Shown in pieces: positions 1 through 5,264 of a stretch of DNA of 5,264 bases (the stretch's first letter is position 1; every line of letters starts with the position of its first letter). Both the position numbers and the translations under genes were made by a program. Under the pieces are notes generated by a model that had not been told where the DNA came from, did no database searches, and saw nothing but the letters and a program-made list of their open reading frames with translations. This DNA comes from Treponema sp. (GTDB taxonomy: Bacteria; Spirochaetota; Spirochaetia; Treponematales; Breznakiellaceae), in NCBI GenBank assembly GCA_009784995.1, contig WQXE01000132.1, forward strand, positions 1 through 5,264, given 5' to 3'.

Positions 1-1
1 A

Positions 2-418
2 GGCGATTTAATTGTTTGTTCAGAATTATCAAGGCTTGGCAGAAATTTGCTTATGATAATGTCTATTTTGAACTTTTTAATGATAAATGGTGTAAAAATA
101 TGGACAATTAAGGATAATTATAAGCTGGATGACGGTATAAACGCAAAAGTTTTGGCGTTTGCTTTCGGTTTATCCTCAGAAATAGAGAGGGATTTGATCT
201 CCCAAAGGACAAAAGAGGCTCTTGCTCGCAGGCGAGTTGAAGGAAAAAGACTTGGCAGACCCATTGGAAGCAAGTCCAAAAAGTATAAATTATCTGGTTA
301 TGAGGCGGAAATAAAGTCTCTTTTGGATAAAAATATTTCCAAAAACGCTATAGCTCGTAAATTTGGTGTTGATCGTAAAACTGTCGTATCATTCATAACA
401 AACCACTTGATTTCGTAA
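2..418 (+). CDS. Serine recombinase (resolvase/DNA invertase family), 5'-truncated by window edge
   Basis: The frame is open from the first bases and gives 138 residues to the TAA at 416-418. Visible residues 7-15 (SELSRLGRN) match the family motif that carries the two conserved active-site arginines. They are followed by the signature run TIKDNYKLDDGINAKV and the long E-helix around residues 58-80 (SSEIERDLISQRTKEALARR), then the GRPIGSK linker. Residues about 102-134 form a Hin/resolvase-type helix-turn-helix (NAIARKFGVDRKTV). Known family members are about 190-200 residues long, so roughly 60 N-terminal residues, including the nucleophilic serine, lie upstream of the window. A TTG at 47 is in frame but interior to the conserved domain, so it is not the true start. 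Such enzymes cut and rejoin DNA at paired sites for resolution, inversion or transposition; the substrate cannot be told from here. No frameshift is seen. The gene is followed by a strong terminator-like hairpin and appears unrelated to the downstream operon. Confidence 0.9.
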   Translation, partial: GDLIVCSELSRLGRNLLMIMSILNFLMINGVKIWTIKDNYKLDDGINAKVLAFAFGLSSEIERDLISQRTKEALARRRVEGKRLGRPIGSKSKKYKLSGYEAEIKSLLDKNISKNAIARKFGVDRKTVVSFITNHLIS

Positions 419-465
419 ATATCCTTGATTTTTTTATATTTTATACATTAAACTTAAAGTATAAG

Positions 466-507
466 AAAAAGTGGGAATTTAAAGGGACGTTTAAATTCCC
501 ACTTTTT
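466..507. terminator. Strong bidirectional terminator-like hairpin (possible REP-like palindrome)
   Basis: GTGGGAATTTAAA (471-483) is perfectly complementary to TTTAAATTCCCAC (490-502) around a 6-nt loop, GGGACG. The stem extends by five A-T pairs (466-470 with 503-507), giving 18 uninterrupted pairs. The + strand has a seven-T run at 503-509, and the - strand has a T run from 470-466, so it can terminate in both directions. It sits 47 nt after the recombinase stop codon. The GTGG foot also resembles the GTRG foot of REP palindromes mobilised by RAYT transposases; that reading is an inference. Confidence 0.8.
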
Positions 508-533
508 TTGATCGCTGGTAGTATGTAACGAAA

Positions 534-651
534 GAACAAAGAAAAAAGAACAGAGAACAAAGTTTTTATTTGAAATTTTATCTTGAAGCTACAAGTTAAG
601 ACTTCAAACTGAAGCTTTGTTCTTTTTTCACTTTTCTTTGCTCTTTTGTTC
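534..651. repeat. Degenerate inverted repeat of GAACAA-type words in the intergenic region
   Basis: The left arm (534-562) is T-free and holds two GAACAAAG words exactly 21 nt apart (534 and 555). The right arm (615-651) is its rough reverse complement. The inner part pairs best: 548-562 with 615-629 gives 13 Watson-Crick pairs, one G-U and one mismatch over 15 positions. The outer ends (534-540 with 645-651) also match as GAACAAA/TTTGTTC. A smaller inner stem pairs TTGAAG (583-588) with CTTCAA (602-607). There is no convincing coding frame. The 14-nt word AACAGAGAACAAAG at 549-562 recurs exactly inside lon at 5154-5167, which suggests a dispersed repeat family. Together with the hairpin at 466-507, this accounts for most of the 340-nt gene-free stretch 419-758. 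Confidence 0.65.
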
Positions 652-668
652 CGCGCAAGCTCCTTACC

Positions 669-700
669 TTGACTATTTCCTGATTTTACGCCAGTATGAT
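669..700 (+). promoter_or_regulatory. Possible sigma-70-type promoter for the tig operon (weak)
   Basis: TTGACT (669-674) resembles a -35 box and TATGAT (695-700) a -10 box. The spacer is 20 nt, longer than the preferred 16-18, so this is tentative. If it is real, transcription would begin near 707, downstream of ATG 696 and upstream of GTG 759, which fits the tig start chosen here. A second -10-like word, TATAAC, lies at 719-724 but has no good -35 at proper spacing. No CIRCE-type heat-shock operator was found in this leader. Confidence 0.25.
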
Positions 701-747
701 TATTGTCATCCATAAAGATATAACTAAAAGCAAAAAATTACCAAAAA

Positions 748-752
748 AGAGG
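748..752 (+). promoter_or_regulatory. Ribosome binding site deciding the tig start
   Basis: AGAGG (748-752, within AAAGAGGA) lies 6 nt before GTG 759. The alternative ATG at 696 has only the unsuitable ATTTTACGCCAGT before it, with no Shine-Dalgarno-like purine run. This supports GTG 759 as the initiation codon. Confidence 0.7.
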
Positions 753-758
753 AAAATT

Positions 759-2108
759 GTGGCTATATCAAAAGAAATAAAACGCCTTGAAAAATCAAAT
801 GTCCAATTGAACGTTACCGTCCCAAAAGAGGATGTTCGCTCTCAATATAACGATATGTTAAAAGAATATTCAAAAAGCCTTCAGATACCCGGTTTTCGCA
901 AGGGGAAAGTTCCGCAGGAAGTGCTTGAACGCAAATACGCTGACGCTCTTAAAGGCGACGCGATGGGCCGTATTATGGAATCTACATTGCAGGAGCTTTT
1001 TAAAGAAGAAAACCTTTCAAGAACAGAAAAACCCCTGCCCTATTCCACACCTGAACTTCAGGGTGAACCCGTCCTTGATTTGGATAAAGACCTTCAATTT
1101 TCTGTTGTTTATGATGTCCTGCCGGAAGTTAAAATCGGTCAATGGAAGGGAATCAAAGTTGAATATCCATACGCGGAAATTGACAAAAAGGTAATTGAAA
1201 AAGAACTTGAAGATATCCGTGAACGTAACGCAATTGTAATGGATCGTGATGATAGCGCTCCCGCGAAAAATGGCGATGTTGTAACTGTCGATTATCAGAT
1301 TTTCGAAGAAAACGGGGAAGCCAATCCGAACATGCAGCGAAAGGATTTTGTATTTACAATCGGCTCCGGCACAAACATTTACAAATTTGATGATGATGTA
1401 ATCGGGATGAAAAAAGGCGATAAAAAACAAATCGAGAAAAAATTTGATAAAGATCATCCTGATCCTTCAATGGCAGATCAAAAAAGAAAAGTTGAGATAA
1501 CACTTACTCAGCTTAAAGAAAAAAAACTTCCTGATTTGGATGACGATTTGGCTCAGGACGTTGATGAAAAGTTTAAAACACTCGATGATCTTAAAAACAA
1601 TATTAAAGAAAGATTGGAAAAGCAGCTTGAGTTCCGGTTAAGAGATAAAAAAATTAACGAACTGTTAAAAAAGATAATGGAAAACACACCTGTAGAAATT
1701 CCTGAATCTATGATCAAAATAGAAGTTGAAGGACGATGGCGCCGTCTTGCCCGCTATTACAATACCAGTGTCGAAATGATTCAACAAATGATGAATATCG
1801 GCGAAAAGGCGGACGAATGGCGGGAATCGGCTGTAAAAGCGCTTCATTCACGATTGATCATCGAAACATTAATGGAAGAACAAAAAATCGAAGTAACAGA
1901 CGAAGATGTAGATAAAGAATTTGAATCGATAGCTGCAGCTAACGGCGCGGATATCAAAGAAGTAAAAAAACATTACAACGAAGAAGCTGTTTTCTATTTA
2001 AAAGAAGACATCAAAGAAAAAAAGATTACCGACTTACTGCTTGCGGAAAATAATTTAAAACCCGGAAAAAAGGAGAATTATCTGGAATTCATGACAGATA
2101 ATGGTTAA
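759..2108 (+). CDS. tig: Trigger factor, ribosome-associated chaperone and peptidyl-prolyl isomerase
   Basis: From GTG 759 the product has 449 residues, close to the usual 430-450. The N-terminal ribosome-binding domain carries the signature GFRKGKVP at residues 45-52, the loop that docks on the large-subunit protein L23 at the tunnel exit. An FKBP-type prolyl isomerase domain covers about residues 168-252 (NGDVVTVDY at the start, FTIGSG and GMKKGDKK within). The remaining helical, highly charged part to about 435 is the C-terminal substrate-cradling domain. Trigger factor shields nascent chains in the cytosol. An upstream in-frame ATG at 696 would add 21 residues (MIIVIHKDITKS...) not typical of the family; the GTG has the better ribosome binding site, and its product starts like other trigger factors, with MAISKEIKRLEKS. 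It is the first gene of a tight tig-clpP-clpX-lon cluster, with clpP starting 9 nt after its stop. Nothing in the protein looks unusual. Confidence 0.95.
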   Translation: MAISKEIKRLEKSNVQLNVTVPKEDVRSQYNDMLKEYSKSLQIPGFRKGKVPQEVLERKYADALKGDAMGRIMESTLQELFKEENLSRTEKPLPYSTPELQGEPVLDLDKDLQFSVVYDVLPEVKIGQWKGIKVEYPYAEIDKKVIEKELEDIRERNAIVMDRDDSAPAKNGDVVTVDYQIFEENGEANPNMQRKDFVFTIGSGTNIYKFDDDVIGMKKGDKKQIEKKFDKDHPDPSMADQKRKVEITLTQLKEKKLPDLDDDLAQDVDEKFKTLDDLKNNIKERLEKQLEFRLRDKKINELLKKIMENTPVEIPESMIKIEVEGRWRRLARYYNTSVEMIQQMMNIGEKADEWRESAVKALHSRLIIETLMEEQKIEVTDEDVDKEFESIAAANGADIKEVKKHYNEEAVFYLKEDIKEKKITDLLLAENNLKPGKKENYLEFMTDNG

Positions 2109-2117
2109 ATTAGATAT

Positions 2118-2732
2118 ATGAGTATTAAAATGAGCAATCTGGTTCCAATTGTAGTCGAACAGACAGGTATGGGAGAACGTTCCTACGATATTTATTCACG
2201 GTTGTTAAAAGACAGAATTGTTTTTTTAGACGGCGAAATAAATGATGTTTCCGCGGACCTTGTCGTAGCGCAGCTTTTGTTTCTTGATGGTCAGGATGTT
2301 GAAAAAGATATCAACCTTTATATAAACTCACCAGGCGGATCTGTAACAGCGGGGTTGGCGATTTACGATACTATTCAGCACGTTAAATCCGATGTACAGA
2401 CAATCTGTCTTGGACAAGCGGCAAGCATGGCGGCTTTAATTCTTACTTCTGGAACCGCTGGCAAAAGAATGATTCTCCCATCTTCGAGGGTATTAATCCA
2501 TCAACCGTGGGGTGGAGCGAGAGGACAGGCACGAGACATCGGCATTCATTCAAAAGAAATAGTCAGAATAAAAAAATTGATAATCGAATATTTCGCGAAA
2601 CATACAGGAAAAACAGTTGAACGAATTTCTTCCGATATGGAAAGAGATTTTTTCATGTCAGCGCAGGACGCGGTTGAGTACGGCATAACTGATTCAATAT
2701 TAACGAGGGAAAAAAATGGCAAAACTTCGTAA
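2118..2732 (+). CDS. clpP: ATP-dependent Clp protease proteolytic subunit ClpP
   Basis: The product has 204 residues, the usual length of this family (E. coli 207). The full serine-protease triad is visible: Ser103 in GQAASMAA, His128 in VLIHQPWGG, and Asp177 in MERDFF, with the same spacing (25 and 74 residues) as in E. coli ClpP. The oxyanion/handle-region motif NSPGGSVTAG lies at 70-79. ClpP forms a double heptamer barrel in the cytosol and degrades polypeptides delivered by ClpX, encoded immediately downstream. ATG 2118 is taken as the start. ATG 2130, four codons later, fits the family alignment equally well, and neither has a clear Shine-Dalgarno sequence. Translation may rely on coupling to tig, whose stop is 9 nt upstream. 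The 3' end overlaps clpX by 17 nt. Confidence 0.97.
   Translation: MSIKMSNLVPIVVEQTGMGERSYDIYSRLLKDRIVFLDGEINDVSADLVVAQLLFLDGQDVEKDINLYINSPGGSVTAGLAIYDTIQHVKSDVQTICLGQAASMAALILTSGTAGKRMILPSSRVLIHQPWGGARGQARDIGIHSKEIVRIKKLIIEYFAKHTGKTVERISSDMERDFFMSAQDAVEYGITDSILTREKNGKTS
2705..2709 (+). promoter_or_regulatory. clpX ribosome binding site inside the clpP 3' end
   Basis: GAGGG lies 6 nt upstream of ATG 2716 and within the final clpP codons. It fixes the clpX start and implies translational coupling between the protease and its unfoldase. Confidence 0.7.
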
Positions 2733-3981
2733 CGGACCTGAAGTCTTTGAAAGAGTATGCTCATTCTGCGGAAAAAGCGCCGACATGGCTCGCCGCCTTA
2801 TCGCCGGTCCTCATGATGTATTTATCTGCGATGAATGTATCGAAGTCTGCCGCAAAATTCTTAGCGAAGAAGAACACGAACTTACAACACATTTTACAGG
2901 TGATATCCCGACTCCAAAAGATATAAAAAATTATTTAGACCTATTTGTTATAGGGCAAGACGAAGCGAAAAAAGCGCTTTCTGTAGCGGTTTATAATCAC
3001 TATAAAAGAATAGCGAATCCTTCCAAAGATAAAGAAAGCGAAGAAGTTGAAATCGAAAAATCAAATGTTTTATTAATAGGTCCTACAGGAACCGGTAAAA
3101 CGTTACTCGCAAAAATACTCGCTAAAAAATTAAAAGTACCTTTCGCGATTGTAGACGCTACAACTCTTACAGAAGCGGGTTATGTCGGTGAAGATGTAGA
3201 AAATATTCTTTTAAAATTGATACAAAGCGCTGGCGGCAACATTTCCGCCGCAGAAAGAGGAATCGTATACATCGACGAAATCGACAAGGTCGCGCGCAAG
3301 GGCGAAAATATTTCGATAACACGTGATGTTTCTGGCGAAGGCGTTCAACAGGCTCTGTTAAAAATAATCGAAGGGACGATAGCTTCTGTACCTCCGCAGG
3401 GCGGAAGAAAACATCCCAACCAGGAATTAATACGCATTGATACTACAAATATTTTATTTATTTGCGGCGGCGCGTTTGTCGGATTGGATAAATTAATATC
3501 ACGGCGTGTTGTTCAGCACCCGATGGGTTTTGGAGCGGAAACAGGTACCAGCGAAAAATCGCTTAAAGAACTTTACGATTCGATGCACCCGGATGATTTA
3601 ATTCAATTTGGAATGATACCTGAGTTTATCGGGCGTCTGCCAATAATCGTTGGTCTTGAAGAATTAAAACGAGAAGATCTTAAACGCATTATAACAGAAC
3701 CAAGAAACGCCATTGTGCGCCAGTATCAGGCTTCGCTCGCTTATGACAATGTAAAACTTGAATTTACAGAAAAAGCCATTGACGCTATCGCTGACAAAGC
3801 TATAAAACAAAAAACTGGCGCTCGAGGACTGCGCGCGATTGTAGAAAGAATGATGACTGATATTATGTTTGACATTCCTTCGATTATCGGCGAAAAGCAG
3901 GTAATAATCACGCATGATACGGTGGAAAAATTACAACCGCCGGAAATAATATATCTTGATCAAAAACAAAAGAGCGCATAA
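2716..3981 (+). CDS. clpX: ClpX, ATP-dependent unfoldase subunit of the Clp protease
   Basis: The product has 421 residues, a normal ClpX length. The N-terminal zinc-binding domain has Cys15-X2-Cys18 and Cys38-X2-Cys41, which dimerises and recruits substrates and adaptors. The AAA+ module shows Walker A GPTGTGKT (122-129), the pore-1 loop GYVGED (155-160), Walker B VYIDEID (184-190), the RKH loop (231-233), an arginine finger region EFIGRLP (Arg307) and sensor 2 GAR (368-370). MGFGA (270-274) is the IGF-type loop that docks on ClpP; Met replaces the common Ile or Leu in the first position, a mild change. ClpX hexamers recognise tagged or misfolded proteins, unfold them with ATP and thread them into ClpP. 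The gene overlaps clpP by 17 nt, which favours equal and coupled expression. The protein appears complete and ordinary. Confidence 0.98.
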   Translation: MAKLRNGPEVFERVCSFCGKSADMARRLIAGPHDVFICDECIEVCRKILSEEEHELTTHFTGDIPTPKDIKNYLDLFVIGQDEAKKALSVAVYNHYKRIANPSKDKESEEVEIEKSNVLLIGPTGTGKTLLAKILAKKLKVPFAIVDATTLTEAGYVGEDVENILLKLIQSAGGNISAAERGIVYIDEIDKVARKGENISITRDVSGEGVQQALLKIIEGTIASVPPQGGRKHPNQELIRIDTTNILFICGGAFVGLDKLISRRVVQHPMGFGAETGTSEKSLKELYDSMHPDDLIQFGMIPEFIGRLPIIVGLEELKREDLKRIITEPRNAIVRQYQASLAYDNVKLEFTEKAIDAIADKAIKQKTGARGLRAIVERMMTDIMFDIPSIIGEKQVIITHDTVEKLQPPEIIYLDQKQKSA

Positions 3982-4002
3982 CAAAAACCCGGGGTTTAAT
4001 CT

Positions 4003-5264
4003 GTGAAAAAACTTGAATCATTCAAACTCGGTGGTTTGTTCTCGCAGTTGCGCGGCAAGAACTCTTCCGCCTATGATTATCTTGGAACAGAAGCTTTAAT
4101 AACCGAGGATTTTCCCCTGCTTCCGCTGCGTGACCTTGTATTGTTTCCGCAGACTGTTGTTCCAATTTTTATTACATATAAACCCGGCATTATAGCTTTG
4201 GAAGAAGCTTTAAAGCGAGATTTTCGGCTTTTCGCTTCCTGTTTAAAAAAGAACGAATTGCGTTTATCATCCGATGAATCATATCCAATCGGTACTGTAG
4301 CTAGAATTATTTCTCATTTAAAACTGCCTGATAATACTTACCGTGTGGTTTTTCAATGTGAATACAGGGGAACAATTATTTCGAATAACATTCAAAATAA
4401 TTTAAATATTGTAAAAATAGAACCATTAAAAACAATCGGATTAAGCGAACCTTTAGATACGGAAGATACAGGTTTGGTTCGCAGCGTTCAAAAATCTTTT
4501 TCCCAATACGCGGAATACTCTGGCAAAATCGGTCCCGATACGCTTGTCGCCGTGGAAAAATCCGAAGACCCGGAAAGACTCGCGAACCTTGTATGTAATG
4601 CCGCAAATATAAAATCCGAGAAAAAAATTGAATTACTAGCGTACACTGATACAAGAGAAAGATACCTCGCGATCCTCGAAATCCTTGAAAAAGAAAATGA
4701 AATATTCGGCATACAAAAAAATATTTCCGGCAAAGTTCGAAGAAAGATGGATAAACGCCATCGTGAATATATTTTAAACGAGCAGTTAAGAGAAATTAAT
4801 AAAGAACTAGGTAAAGATAAAATCGAAGATGAATTCGCGATATTGGAAAAACGAATCGCGGAAAAAAATCCGCCAAAAGAAGTTTGTGAAAGAGCGGAAA
4901 AAGAAATAAAGAGGCTGCGCAAACTACAGCCGCTTTCACCTGAAGCAGGTGTTTTAAGAGGTTATCTTGAATGGATAGCTGACCTTCCGTGGAGCAATTA
5001 CTCCGCTGAATCTGATAATACTGATACAAACAGCATCCTTACAGAAGCGGAAAAAATATTGGATGAAGATCATTTTGGAATGCAAAAAGCAAAAGATCGC
5101 ATAATCGAGTTTATCGCTGTAAGACAACTTTTAACAAATAACAATGAACAATTAACAGAGAACAAAGAACAAATAATAGAAAATAATGAACAAATAACAG
5201 AAGTTGAAAATACTGTCGAAAATTCAAACAATTTACCGTTACCTGTTAACTGTTCTATGCCAAT
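4003..5264 (+). CDS. lon: Lon ATP-dependent protease, 3'-truncated by window edge, with an unusual in-frame insertion
   Basis: GTG 4003 opens a frame running off the window end (420 complete codons). An in-frame TAA at 3997-3999 makes this GTG the first possible start, and GGGG at 3991-3994 may serve as its ribosome binding site. Residues about 37-240 are the LON substrate-binding domain, opening with LLPLRDLVLFPQTVVPI. Next come the helical linker (KMDKRHREYILNEQLREINKELG, 248-270, with related helices after it) and the start of the AAA+ module: LPWSNY (328-333), LDEDHFGMQKAKDRIIEFIAVR (353-374). In E. coli Lon only about 7 residues separate this helix from GPILCLVGPPG. Here about 44 residues (375-418) precede MPI, so some 37 extra Asn/Glu/Gln-rich residues are present. 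Walker A, the ATPase core and the Ser-Lys protease domain lie beyond the window, so integrity cannot be confirmed. Lon degrades misfolded and regulatory proteins in the cytosol. It follows clpX by 21 nt and is probably its co-transcribed neighbour. Confidence 0.93.
   Translation, partial: MKKLESFKLGGLFSQLRGKNSSAYDYLGTEALITEDFPLLPLRDLVLFPQTVVPIFITYKPGIIALEEALKRDFRLFASCLKKNELRLSSDESYPIGTVARIISHLKLPDNTYRVVFQCEYRGTIISNNIQNNLNIVKIEPLKTIGLSEPLDTEDTGLVRSVQKSFSQYAEYSGKIGPDTLVAVEKSEDPERLANLVCNAANIKSEKKIELLAYTDTRERYLAILEILEKENEIFGIQKNISGKVRRKMDKRHREYILNEQLREINKELGKDKIEDEFAILEKRIAEKNPPKEVCERAEKEIKRLRKLQPLSPEAGVLRGYLEWIADLPWSNYSAESDNTDTNSILTEAEKILDEDHFGMQKAKDRIIEFIAVRQLLTNNNEQLTENKEQIIENNEQITEVENTVENSNNLPLPVNCSMP
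5140..5255 (+). repeat. Repeat-like insertion within lon: 21-nt tandem units flanked by inverted arms
   Basis: Three consecutive 21-nt units (5140-5160, 5161-5181, 5182-5202) encode NNEQLTE, NKEQIIE and NNEQITE; a decayed fourth may follow (5203-5223). GAACAA recurs every 21 nt at 5146, 5167 and 5188. The 18-nt arms at 5146-5163 and 5238-5255 are complementary at 15 of 18 positions, enclosing 74 nt. I count 23 G/C in 5131-5230 against 34 in 5011-5110. The word AACAGAGAACAAAG (5154-5167) is identical to 549-562 in the intergenic repeat. The frame stays open throughout. The exact borders are uncertain. Confidence 0.7.

Noticed and set aside
466..651. Invertible DNA switch controlled by the adjacent serine recombinase
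   Set aside because: The hairpin arms are only 6 nt apart, and the second repeat is imperfect and low in complexity. No pair of recombination-site-like repeats flanks a promoter here.
441..713. Minus-strand open frame of 90 codons across the intergenic region
   Set aside because: It simply reads through the hairpin and the inverted repeat, has lysine/phenylalanine-rich low-complexity content, and resembles no family.
1017..1457. Minus-strand open frame of 146 codons opposite tig
   Set aside because: It lies wholly within the well-supported trigger factor gene; Phe/Ile-rich content is the expected antisense of Lys/Asp/Glu-rich coding sequence.
3985..3997. AAACCC/GGGTTT near-palindrome between clpX and lon as a terminator
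   Set aside because: The loop would be a single base and no T-run follows, so it cannot form a normal intrinsic terminator.
4376..5029. Three overlapping minus-strand frames opposite lon
   Set aside because: All are antisense shadows of lon, which is supported by family motifs across the same stretch.
5140..5223. CRISPR-like array suggested by regular repeats
   Set aside because: The units are contiguous 21-mers without spacers and lie in frame inside lon.

Overview
The window comes from an AT-rich bacterial chromosome. It carries the 3' part of a serine recombinase gene, a repeat-rich intergenic region, and then a protein quality-control operon in the order tig-clpP-clpX-lon, all on the + strand. 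This order is known from several Gram-negative lineages, including Deltaproteobacteria; tig-clpP-clpX also occurs in spirochaetes. From memory the trigger factor looks spirochaete-like (Treponema type), but this is a weak guess that a database search would have to settle.

Layout: 1-418 is the C-terminal two thirds of a small resolvase/invertase-family serine recombinase whose catalytic-serine end lies outside the window. 419-758 has no gene. It holds a strong, nearly perfect hairpin at 466-507 (a bidirectional terminator or REP-like palindrome), and then a degenerate inverted repeat at 534-651 built from GAACAA-type words. From 759 the operon runs tightly packed: tig (759-2108, best start GTG 759, not the upstream ATG 696), clpP (9 nt later), clpX (overlapping clpP by 17 nt) and lon (21 nt after clpX, running off the window end). 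Trigger factor folds nascent chains at the ribosome. ClpX unfolds substrates and feeds them to ClpP. Lon is a self-contained AAA+ protease. Together they form one folding and proteolysis module.

The most notable observation is in lon. Just before the expected Walker A strand, the reading frame holds about 37 extra residues that are Asn/Glu/Gln-rich. At DNA level this stretch has a 21-nt periodicity, 18-nt inverted terminal arms (15 of 18 complementary), lower GC than its surroundings, and a 14-nt word identical to one in the intergenic inverted repeat upstream of tig. It looks like a dispersed palindromic repeat that has entered an essential-type gene in frame, comparable in principle to the Rickettsia palindromic elements. 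No wholly new system is evident otherwise; the four operon proteins are standard family members with their key residues intact as far as visible.
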